DNA from: Hysterangium stoloniferum
Lineage: Eukaryota > Basidiomycota > Agaricomycetes > Hysterangiales > Hysterangiaceae
Assembly: GCA_015178975.1 (NCBI GenBank)
Contig: WHVD01000022.1
Location: 682,001-746,000, forward strand
Length of the DNA stretch: 64,000 nucleotides
Direction: 5' to 3'
The notes beneath the pieces were generated by a model. The model was not told the origin of the DNA, did no database searches, and worked only from the letters and a program-made list of their open reading frames with translations. The position numbers were made by a program, and so were the translations under genes. Below are positions 10,801 through 21,769 of this stretch, one piece after another; position 1 is the first letter of the stretch; every line of letters begins with the position of its first letter.

Positions 10801-12930
10801 TGTCCCACGGACACCACCAGTTAAATTGCCAATGGCTTCAGGTGCTGTACCTCATGTGGCTATTGTTCGTGAGACAGAATTGATGCAAGGGTTACTGGAG
10901 AATAACTTGGCATTAACATTTGGCTGCTCGTTAAATAAAACCGATTAACGTACGCCTGCTCGCTCACGGCCCTTCATTAACCTATCGACCTACGCATGGT
11001 TCAACTCGTTATACCCCAAACATCGCTCGGAGTAGAAATCTGACCATCTGATTCAAAAATACGTGATATCCTGTTCCAGCAGAGTGAGTTCACGCTTCAT
11101 CCCAGTATGGAACAGCGGTCGCGTAGTACGAAAGCAGACGGGTCCCACGTAAATCAAGGCATGCCATTTGAGCCAAATGTAATAATCCGGGCGAAATATA
11201 CCCCCCGCTTCAGATTAACGGCATAACATAACTCGATGACGAACGTTGGTTAATCTTCATTACTGATTAATGGTTCCGAACCACACTTGCATAGGGGCGC
11301 TGTAGTCTTGCTTGTGATGAAAGGTATAGCCATTTGAGTATGAAAACCGTGCGAGAGACCTCGACCAAGGGATCGCACGAACGGCCATAATCGATTTGAT
11401 TTAGATGAACAAGAGGGTTTTCGTATGATCCAGACCCTTGGAATCGGTACTAAATAGACTATTGTGAAGGGAGATCTTTGTAGGGGGGAGACTCCATGAT
11501 GAACAATATACGCCCGAAAAAGTGAGACTCCATAAGATCCGATACATTCCTGAATAATCATTCACAGCGCCTCAAAAGTTTGGGATTGAAGTTTCATGGA
11601 CATTCAGCTGCCACAGCAGCGGGAATCGGGAGAACAAGCCTAAGCGAGCTAGGTGGGAACGATTTGGCGGCTCCCCATACTGCTCCACGAGTGTGTGTTT
11701 CCCTCTTCTGATATGGATACAAAGTTATTCGTGCCTACAAAACCACTAGGAAAATCGGTCTTGAACGTGCACGACTACGCAACTCAGCCTGTATAACACA
11801 AGAAAGTCTGAAGCACAATGTCAGGTCACTGAAGCCACTACACTGTCAACACTGTCAAGGATAATTATAATCTGACATCCCTTAAGCCTGTAGATCCACT
11901 GAGGGCTGCGGCATCCAGTGAGAGTCACTTGGAATTCGAACACGTTGCCAGCGGCGAAAGGGACCCTCAGGTTACTAGTAGCGTGGTACACTTAAAAATC
12001 AGCATCGGGTGATGTCGGTGGGTACTGTATGACAGAACAAATGCAATCCAGATTTCAAAGACATGTTGAAAAAGCGAGTGTGTTCCGACCCTCTAGCTGG
12101 GTTCCGTAGCGCGCCGACTTATGAGCCAATGTAAGAGCTCCCACACAGCCAGAATAATTATACTTCCACCTTGCGGAATCGTAGCAACTTCAATGCGAAG
12201 ATTGTGATGCATACGGATACACAGCATACGGGAAGAGGTACCACGCGAAAGGCCTATAGGTAAAAACAGAAAAATGGTGAGCACGTGCACGACACCACTG
12301 TGATTTAAAATTATATTCAATGCTTGGTTAATGTCCATCACCATCACTAAGACACAATTGCAAGCCGCAGCACATTTATTTGGAAGGTTCAAGCTGTCTG
12401 GTGCTCGTTTTGAAGGTGAACTCGGCACAGGGGAATTCCCCTGAATATACTGGTACATCAGCTGTAATTAGGACACGCCGCACTACTAAAGTTCCAATTA
12501 TCTAATGTTGAAAGCGTCCACTCAGGGTGGGTCGCAAATTATCGCACAGCTGCGGGCTAAAATTCAGACTGCATTACATCCGGGATGTTTAGTGACTCCA
12601 GGTCTAATGCCTCCTTTCATTGGTGAACATTTCAAGAATACATCCTCATCGATGATCTCGGTCTGCCTCGGACAGCACTCCGAAGGTTCCGGCCAGTTGC
12701 CTTGTGGCGCTCCTGGGCGTTTTTTCATAGTTTAAGCAAATAAGACACTATGAGGATGGCTCTTCGCTTATGTATTGCCGTTGGGCTATCACAGCCCTCC
12801 GACCACACTCTATTGGCTGCATCGTGGGACCTCCCGGACACTCTGAAATGATGATTTGGGCTCAGCACCCTTGACGTATGGCTTTGCATATATGTCGCCT
12901 CACGCACTCCATGCATGCCCTTACTTTGTC
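7801..12930. other. Gene-poor stretch of about 5 kb
   Basis: No gene, RNA gene or transposon was recognised. Open frames are short (about 120 codons or fewer) and lack family resemblance, signal peptides or convincing introns. The longest, minus 12458-12093, is hydrophobic in the middle and could be a fragment of a membrane protein, but this is not supported. The left 250 bp is the likely promoter of the gene ending at 7800 and contains one CACGTG box near 8068. The base composition is balanced, unlike the transposon pile. Confidence 0.5.
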
Positions 12931-12932
12931 CC

Positions 12933-12939
12933 TATATAT
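12933..12939 (+). promoter_or_regulatory. TATA box of first secreted-peptide gene
   Basis: TATATAT lies 73-79 bp upstream of the ATG at 13012. A pyrimidine-rich leader (CTCTTTCACC and similar) follows, as is common at fungal transcription starts. The second peptide gene has its TATA box at nearly the same distance. Confidence 0.5.
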
Positions 12940-13011
12940 TCTGGCTGGTCTCCGTTTGTCCTCTTTCACCTCCATCCCGATTGTAGTGTTTTTTTCGATC
13001 CGCCACCCAAA

Positions 13012-13235
13012 ATGCATTTCTCTTTATTCAATTCCTCTACCAAATTTATTTTGGTCTTGACATTGTTGTACGCCGGCTTGATTAATGCGGCACCGCTTGG
13101 TGAGTGACGATGCTTTGCTTTATTCGAACGTCCAATTCATTGATGCCCCTTGAAGATATGACCGTCCGCGACGCGGAACTGGGAGCAGTTGCCTTGGGAG
13201 GTTGCGGAGGTCCCAGTGGAAGAAGTTGTAATTGA
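13012..13235 (+). CDS. Small secreted peptide precursor, 55 aa, CGGPSGRSCN type
   Basis: Exons 13012-13099 and 13156-13235 are separated by a 56-nt intron (donor GTGAGT, acceptor GAAG), with the junction in phase 1. The product is 55 aa. Residues 1-27 form a classic signal peptide: a short polar start, a hydrophobic core (FILVLTLLYAGLI) and a cleavage-like site before AAPL. A short acidic middle segment (DMTVRDAELGAVALGG) is followed by the C-terminal ten residues CGGPSGRSCN. The two cysteines, seven residues apart, could form a disulfide loop. The paralogue at 14527 has the same exon layout and nearly the same C-terminus. The precursor is too short for most ORF callers. It may be a secreted signalling, defence or effector peptide. 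The function is unknown and I recognise no named family. It is not a CaaX pheromone, because the C-terminus is Cys-Asn. Confidence 0.8.
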
Positions 13236-14438
13236 ATGATGGTACAGAGCATGCCATCATTTCGGAGCCGTCTCACCGATATTATACGACATTGGACAGT
13301 TTCTCCAACTTCGACGATCTATTTATTGACTCTGTCTTCACCTCCGGATTGGATAGCTACAGAAGACAGCGTAGTATGCCCCTAGAAGTATTTTTGTATG
13401 ACATCCAAGAATAAAATGGCGAATGATCGAGATCTCCGTTCTACAATTACAATAACCTCTCATATTATGCAAAACTAATTTATTTATACGCAGTTTATGG
13501 CCACCTAGCTGAGTACTTTTGAAGCAAGGGATGATGCGAGGGTGTATCTCTCTGCGCCCGTAACGGGCAGCCTGAGGGCTAACGAGATAGTTCATTAATG
13601 TCCGTAGCGCCGTCTTGTTGACTGCAGCACTTTAATTGATATGGCTGTATTTGTCATTTCCATCAGCCTCTTGACAGTACAAATAGTGAGATCACCCTTT
13701 GTACGTAAAGGCGGCATCTCTGAACAGAAAGATTTGGACACTTTACCATGCACAAAGCCGGATTCAGCAGTAAGATGGCAAATGATATCCATGAATGCCA
13801 GGAGAGTATCCCCTTCAGCGAAGAATTTACGCAATCGCCCATCCCTGCTGTCTCAAGCCTTATGAGAGCGTGATACGCAACAATTTTCTAAATACGACAC
13901 TTAGCAATCTGTCGCCATTTCGATTTCGTACCCCCCGACACATGACGTGACCTTACCTTGGCTCACTATTACATGTAATAGCCGCTTCAGTTGTTTGATC
14001 TAAAATTGAGACCAGCGTTGCTTCTTGCGCTCAGCAGTGCCCCACGGTGGAATACAACAGTGGATGGTCATCATCACTCGAGACGCGGTTACGGAAGCGA
14101 ATCTCAGATGACTTCTTCCATAACTGATTTTGTGGAACCTAGTCCTCGTTTTAGACCTCAATGACGCGCGGAAACCAGCAGTTCGGTGTGATTTTTGACC
14201 ACTCCTGGGTTCCTGATCTAATGAGGGACAATATTACCGATTATGCACCGCAGCTGCGGTGCTTTTGACAGACCCCCCCAATAAATCGGAACAATTTACC
14301 CCTGGCCCCGAGGGATGGACGTAAATCTTCCGCATCGAAGGCTATCCAGACAATGCTAATTCGGGTTGTGCGAGCTTTCGTCGAAGCGAAAACCCCACAA
14401 CCGTGTGTGCTGACCCGAATATAGCCTGCCGTGAATGC
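13236..14438. other. Spacer between the two peptide genes
   Basis: No further coding exon was recognised. A 74-codon open frame at 13641-13865 starts with a hydrophobic stretch but lacks the Cys motif, and was not accepted. The spacer holds the 3' flank of the first peptide gene and the upstream region of the second, including an 18-bp perfect palindrome. Confidence 0.5.
14245..14262. promoter_or_regulatory. 18-bp perfect palindrome upstream of second peptide gene
   Basis: GCACCGCAGCTGCGGTGC is identical to its reverse complement. It lies about 265 bp upstream of the ATG at 14527, a plausible distance for a dimeric transcription factor site. CGG/CCG half-sites in inverted orientation are what Zn2Cys6 factors bind, but the assignment is inference. 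Confidence 0.45.
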
Positions 14439-14445
14439 TATAAAA
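14439..14445 (+). promoter_or_regulatory. TATA box of second secreted-peptide gene
   Basis: TATAAAA lies 82-88 bp upstream of the ATG at 14527 and is followed by a CA-rich leader (CCAACCAACTCACACAAAC). Confidence 0.6.
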
Positions 14446-14526
14446 GACAGAGTCGATTTCCCATCCAAAGCACCAACCAACTCACACAAACTTCAACCGA
14501 ATACCAAGCAGTCGAACAATTCTACG

Positions 14527-14708
14527 ATGCATTCATTCACTAGATTGCTCACCTTCATCGCTTTGTGCACCGTAGCCCTTGCGAACGCATCGGCATTGGG
14601 TAAGTTTACCTGTTCTTTTTGTTCTGGAGTAAGCACCCATCTTCTTTCACAGCACCGCGTCAGACAGACGCAAATTGCGGCGGACCTACCGGACGCTCAT
14701 GCAATTAG
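14527..14708 (+). CDS. Small secreted peptide precursor, 42 aa, CGGPTGRSCN type
   Basis: Exons 14527-14599 and 14653-14708 are joined across a 53-nt intron (GTAAGT ... CACAG), with the junction in phase 1 directly after the signal-peptide region, as in the paralogue at 13012. The 42-aa product has a signal peptide (SFTRLLTFIALCTVALANA), a very short middle (SALAPRQTDAN) and the C-terminal ten residues CGGPTGRSCN. The two paralogues differ at most codons of this motif (for example AGA/CGC, AGT/TCA, GGT/GGA) while nine of ten residues are kept, so the peptide itself appears to be under selection. The middle region is not conserved, as expected of a pro-region. The gene ends 243 bp before UTP23, on the same strand. 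The function is unknown. Confidence 0.8.
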
Positions 14709-14951
14709 CGTTGGTACGATTAAAACCCCCGAGAACCGATGTCTTCCGCTAAACGAATGTTTCTTAGCAGTCCTTGCGGCGCATATGGGGATAGTGTTCA
14801 TCATTCGCACCAGTACACGACCGTAAGCAGATGGCGATTCTTAATTTGGGGGAGGGAGGAAGCCGGAACGAAGATTTAGATCTGTACTTACATAATCAAG
14901 TGATTTGAACGGAATCAATTTTTCTCTCATCTTAAATCACGCTCGACTGCC

Positions 14952-15937
14952 ATGAGACAAAAACGGGCGAAGGCTTACAAAAAGTTAATGGCTTTGTACC
15001 ATATCTCATTTGGGTTTCGAGAGCCATATCAAGTCCTTGGTAGCCTTTCTCGTGAAATGTACCTTTGACCTCTCTGACGATGTTCAAGTGGACTCTGCCA
15101 TGTGCACTACTTCGACAGCACTCAAATTAGATCTAGTCAAACAGTTCGCAAGTGTTCTTCAGGGCAACGTAAAACCTAGTGAGGACGTATCTACCCTTGC
15201 GAGGTAAATCTCACAGTTGTCACTAGTGATAACCCAGTGCTGCATGGTCGAGCTGTACAAACTTGGCCGTGGAGAACAGCCAGCTGTTGATTTAGCAAAG
15301 AGCTTCGAGCGAAGAAAATGCAATCATAGAGAGGCTATTCCTGGCGATGATTGTGTTGCTAGTGTCGTGGGTCGGTTTTTGTTCGGGAGTATGACACACG
15401 GCAATTATGTCTGACGATTTATTTGTTCCCAGGGGAGACTAACAAACATCGTTACGTCATTGCAAGCGACTCCCAAGAGATGAGGACTCGTTTGCAGGGT
15501 GTTCCGGGTGTTCCCGTTGTACATCTAAATCGCACCGTCATGGTCCTTGAACCGCCAAGCGAGGCAACAATGGAGGCGAAACGCAAGGTAAGTCCCGGAG
15601 GTTACCTTTTCTGGCGGCGACAGGTAACAATATCCCATGTCGTGTCCAGGCGGAGGAGAAGGCCTTACTCCCTGCATCGGATGGTCGCCCTGTGATTGGA
15701 GATGTAAACGCAACAGAGTTGAAAAGAAAGCGGAAAGGTCCCAAAGGTCCAAATCCACTCAGTGTGAAAAAGAAGAAGATTAGGACCGAAGAGGTGGATG
15801 AGGCCAAATCAGGGGTGAAGGGGAAGGTCGAGGATGATTGTGATGCACCCTCCGGTGACATTCAGGATTCAAGTAACAAGCCAAAACGCAAACGACGCAA
15901 AAAAGTACATGTTGCTAATACTGCGGATCCAGATTAA
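14952..15937 (+). CDS. UTP23: UTP23, rRNA-processing PIN-domain protein of the small-subunit processome
   Basis: Five exons (14952-15039, 15089-15178, 15227-15370, 15433-15587, 15650-15937) with GT-AG introns of 48-62 nt give 254 aa, the usual Utp23 length. Family hallmarks are the N-terminal MRQKRAKAYKKLMALY, then FGFREPYQVLVDS, the segment PMITQCCMVELY, the Cys/His stretch FERRKCNHREAIPGDDC, and NKHRYVIASD leading to PGVPVVHLNRTVMVLEPPS. The C-terminus is lysine-rich, as in yeast Utp23. The protein belongs to the Fcf1/Utp23 PIN family and acts in the nucleolus in early 18S rRNA maturation and snR30 release (known for yeast). The exon joins were chosen because each restores the family motif in frame. 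Confidence 0.95.
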
Positions 15938-16183
15938 TTGGATCTACTCTGCCACAATTTTCAGTCAACTTTCTCTAGCGAATTGGAGTGAAGCAGTACC
16001 AGAAATCTTCCGCACGTTGTCAAGAATTAAGTACAATGAGTGCCATATATGGTTTTAGGTCCTGGGTAAATACCCAGTTATGGATACTTTAAGTATCCAT
16101 GTTCACACAAACCAAAAAATGACTACAAACATCAATTGAACCATAAGACATCTACCATACAAGGTGTAAAAACAACAAGCAGA

Positions 16184-17986
<1,803 letters not shown>

Positions 17987-18149
17987 GGGAACCGCATTTA
18001 GTCATCTCGGCACCAGAATAGTTGATCGGTAACAACGTGTGACTCCTCTGGTAACTTCCAGTGCCGTCCACTATATTCTGTCAAACAAAAGGCACCATGG
18101 CGTAAAGTCCTCACAGCCATTGATATTGTCAATTCTTTTATAATATTTA

Positions 18150-18182
18150 TTCTCGAAATACTTAGTTTTCGGAAAGAATTCA
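18150..18182. promoter_or_regulatory. Possible heat-shock element of polyubiquitin
   Basis: The dyad TTCTCGAA (nTTCnnGAAn) and a following TTTTCGGAAAGAATTC stretch lie about 260-290 bp upstream of the polyubiquitin start. Yeast UBI4 is known to be induced through HSF/Msn sites. The assignment here rests on motif similarity only. Confidence 0.3.
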
Positions 18183-18732
18183 GGCTGCTCTACGACATCG
18201 TTTGTCTTTGTGTGACCTCAAATAACACAATCGTCTCAGGCGCTCCTCCAGTTGCATCACCAGGGCGGTGCACATGTGCCTTGGAGCATATGCTTACCTT
18301 ACAACTCGAACTGACTCAAGTGCCGTTTCGTTTATTTGATGAGCCAGAACACATCCCAGACTTTTGGGTACTACTTCTCCTAAGCCATATTATTTTATCA
18401 TCAAAATGTATCTGGCATAATTGATTCTTTCGATTGTGAGTCAGGGGAAATATTATCAGAAATTAAAAGCACCATTTCAAAGTCTAGATTACCTACAGTC
18501 ATTTAGGGACAGGTCGACACCCGAGCCTTTTGTCTTTGTTCTGACCTTTGCGGTTGTCCAGTATTTAGATGAGCTATGAAACATAACTTTTCAAAGCGGT
18601 AAGGTGAAGCAGCGGAACCTTCCGGGTTGTCGTCAAAGAAAAAAAAAATCCAGCAGTGTCACGAAAAACAAAATAGAATTTTGAAACATCAAAACAGCTG
18701 ATAGAGTATGTACACGCCAGCCCAGCACTACA

Positions 18733-19351
18733 TCAGGCCGTGTTACGTAGGACTACGAAAATAATCAGCTCACGAAGGCACTATCAATGATATAAATACT
18801 CACTCAGTATAACAGAGTCACCACTGTGCAGGCAAGGTTAGTTAAGGCTTACAGACACGCATGACGAAATAATCCTAACCGTAGAAACATTTTGCTAATA
18901 AACCTATCTTTGTTTACTGGCTTCTTGTTCTTCCCTTTCGGAACCTCCGTCCACATCTGGCAGGAATGAGTGACATGGTAGAACATAAAAATGCAACAAC
19001 ACACTTCTTTTACATTCTCCAACACCTATAGAAATGGATTTAGAATTCATGTCAGTATGTGGCAGCAGACACGCGACGTACCATATTGCTATGCCTATCG
19101 AAGGCCTTTACACGAGCCAAGAGCTTTTTATTGTTACGGAGAGAGATAAGAACCTGTGTATGGTTCCTCACAGACTGCTGAAGAACTGACAGCGGTCCCT
19201 GGCTAATCTCGTGTTCTTCGAGCTGACGCAGTTGAGCCTCGTCGAGCTCAGACTTTGGTACATGCACATATTGACTGTAAGGATAATAAATATCACATCA
19301 GTACTAATAGTATAATCGCAAATTAGAGAACACAAAATTTACTGGCCTCAT
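18733..19351 (-). CDS. SMD2: Small nuclear ribonucleoprotein SmD2
   Basis: Six exons on the minus strand: 19351-19347, 19274-19082, 19025-19005, 18956-18880, 18823-18804 and 18752-18733. They give 111 aa that follow the SmD2 family along its length: [74 protein letters not shown] and GDSVILILRN. Sm1 and Sm2 motifs are present. The protein is a core ring subunit of U1, U2, U4 and U5 snRNPs in pre-mRNA splicing. Three internal or terminal exons are only 20-21 nt. The 5-nt first exon (ATGAG) is inferred: it needs a GC-AG intron (AG|GCCAGT) and gives M-S-Q-Y-V, which fits the family N-terminus. The frame itself has no ATG at the start of exon 2. The first exon is the least certain part. Confidence 0.88.
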
Positions 19352-19454
19352 CGTGCTGTGGCGCGAATTTGGGAGACGAGAGTCGGACTTCCAAATTTGG
19401 AATTTTCACTGGTCGGACTTCCTACTCCCTTCGTCTTCTACACACCGTCTCCTA
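19352..19454. promoter_or_regulatory. Shared bidirectional promoter of SMD2 and NOP7
   Basis: Only 103 bp separate the inferred SmD2 start (19351, minus) from the Pescadillo start (19455, plus). The interval has no obvious TATA box. Divergent housekeeping genes with one short intergenic region are likely co-regulated. Confidence 0.55.
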
Positions 19455-21564
19455 ATGGGGCGTTTAAAACAAAAAGGAAAGGCAGGAGCTGCGAAGGCGT
19501 ATGTTACTCGCTCTGCTGCCGTCAAAAAATTGCAATGCTCCCTTGCAGACTTTCGTCGACTTTGCATCCTCAAAGGTTGTTCCTTGCGATTTTTCAATGC
19601 TTTATCTAACTTTTGAACGGTAGGAATCTTTCCTCGAGAACCCCGTCATCGTAAGAAGGCCAATAAAGGCTCGAGCGCCCCTACTTCGTTCTACTATACG
19701 AAGGACATTGCTTATTTGGCACACGAGCCCGTGCTGAACAAGCTAAGGGAGCATAAAGCTTTTGCCAAAAAGCTTTCGCGAGCTCTCGGACGTGGTGAAT
19801 GGAGCAGTGCAAAAAGCTTGGAGGAACACAAACCTGTTTATACTTTAGATCATGTTATTAAGGAAAGGTGCGGTATCATTTTCACTCTGTGTTTAGTAGA
19901 AGTTAAACCGAGGTTTGCAGATACCCTACGTTTATCGATGCTTTAAGAGACATTGATGATGCATTATGTCTCGTTACTCTGTTTGCCAACTTGCCCTCGA
20001 ACCCCCGTATACCACCTTCTCTCATTGAAAACTGTACCCGCTTGTCCAATGAATGGCAGCTGTATGTCATGAGGTCCCAGTCCCTTAGGAAGGTGTTTCT
20101 GTCAATCAAAGGTGTTTATTACCAGGCAGAAGTGATGGGTCAAGCTATTACATGGTTGGTACCATATATGTTCACGCAAAATGTAAGCATACAGCTGAAT
20201 AGTTCTGGCTTTCATTAATGCCCTGTAGATACCGTCGGATGTGGACGTTCGAGTTATGCTGACGTTCCTAGAGCTCTATCAAACTCTGCTCGGTTTTGTT
20301 TTCTTCAAGCTATACACTGACATTGGACTGGTATATCCTCCACCGATAGATACTGTAAAAGATGATGGAGCAGCGGGTGTAGGAGCTTACAGCTTGCAAG
20401 AGGTGACACGAGACGTACAGGCCAACGGAACCTCTGCTACGGTCGTCGAGGTTGCTGGAAAGAAGGTCTCGGGCAAGGATGTTCGCAAAACTATCAAAAG
20501 CATTGAAGCCAGTCAAGATCAAGCCAATGACGTAGATGTTTCTGCCCCCCTTGAAGCTCCGAGTGTGGAAGAAGATGAAGACTTCGTTACGCAACCTTCG
20601 AAAAACGACCCTACGCCTTCAAGTGGTCTTCCAACTCTTAAAAGTCTCACCGAACAGTCATCGTCGATGAACCTACAATTACTTGCTCCTTATACTTTCT
20701 TTTTATCAAGAGAAACTCCTAGGCCCCTTCTCGAATTCGTTATTCGTTCTTTTGGCGGCAAAGTCGGATGGACCCCTTCTCAAGGCGGAGGTAGCCCAAT
20801 TCAGGAAGACGACGAGTCTATAACACATGTCATCATCGACCGACCAGTTCAGGTACCCGCTCCGGAATCTGAAGTTGCTACTGTCGAAGTCGCAGAAGAG
20901 ACTGAAGCGGCTAGAGCTTTACGTCTACGACGGAAGTTTGTTCAGCCTCAATGGGTTATGGACTGTATCAACAAGGGAAAGATCTTGCTTGAGGCGCCTT
21001 ATGCAAGAGGGCAGACTTTACCGCCACATCTGAGTCCATTTGGAGAAGACTCCGGAGCTTACGATCCCGAGGAAGGCATGGAGATGGAAGGGGATGAAGA
21101 AGGGGAGAATTTTGAAGAGGACGGGAGTGAAAATAATGACAAAGATGTATCGATTTCGGATGCGCAAGATCCCAGTGCCCTGCTGGCAGCGGAATTAGCG
21201 GCCGAGGCGGCTGGTGTAGACTACGGCACATTTGAGAAGGCTGTCAAGAAACAACAAAAGAAGGCTGTTAAAGCTACCCCTGAAGCGTATGTCATCAGTT
21301 TCATGGGTTACTACTTACATATGCCTGATTCATCCACTGCAGTGAAGATGTGGAAAAGGACATGAAGAAAATGATGCTGAGCCGAAAGAAACGGAAGTTA
21401 TACGAGAAAATGAAATACACCGAAGAGAAGAGGGTTCGAGAGGTTAGTGCCATATATTTGCTTGCCGGTGTGTGTGAATTGACTTTTGTATTTAGCGGGA
21501 TGCTCTACTACAACGAAGGGACATGCTCAGAAAGGAGAGAAAGCGAGAGAAAAGAAGCGGGTAG
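19455..21564 (+). CDS. NOP7: Pescadillo homologue (NOP7/PES1), 60S ribosome assembly
   Basis: Six exons (19455-19575, 19624-19867, 19921-20182, 20229-21286, 21343-21442, 21496-21564) give 617 aa. The N-terminal Pescadillo domain is clear: [64 protein letters not shown] and [25 protein letters not shown] domain lies roughly at residues 350-470 ([20 protein letters not shown] ... THVIIDRP ... [11 protein letters not shown]). An acidic region follows, then a basic Lys/Arg-rich C-terminal coiled segment. The protein is a subunit of the PeBoW/Nop7-Erb1-Ytm1 complex needed for 27S pre-rRNA processing in the nucleolus. Exon joins were placed where they restore family motifs. The length matches yeast Nop7 (605 aa). 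Confidence 0.96.
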
Positions 21565-21769
21565 TTCTTATTTCGGCTACCTTCCTATGTTGTCAGTTGG
21601 TACCTGTAATAATAATAGCCTAGTCCTATGTTTTCGGCCTCGGGATATATGGTGTGACTGGTGTGACTGCGGTACGAGTATTACCTCTCAATTCACTTAC
21701 TGGGAAGATCATACAAGACGGATTCACAAAACATATAGAGTGATCTTCATTGCTCACTCTATCCACGGG

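Noticed and set aside
12093-12458. 121-codon minus-strand frame with a hydrophobic centre
   Set aside because: It hints at a membrane-protein fragment, but no motif is clear enough to support a gene.
13226-13235. Mating-pheromone precursor (CaaX) reading of the small peptides
   Set aside because: The C-terminus is Cys-Asn, not Cys-a-a-X, and a signal peptide is present, which farnesylated pheromone precursors lack.
13641-13865. Third secreted-peptide gene between the two accepted ones
   Set aside because: It has a hydrophobic start but lacks the CGGPxGRSCN end and the phase-1 intron.
21350-21769. Long open frame joining the end of Pescadillo to the Sec7 gene
   Set aside because: The region is the last Pescadillo exons in another frame plus an intergenic stretch. 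Pescadillo ends at 21564 in its own frame and the Sec7 gene starts at 21770.
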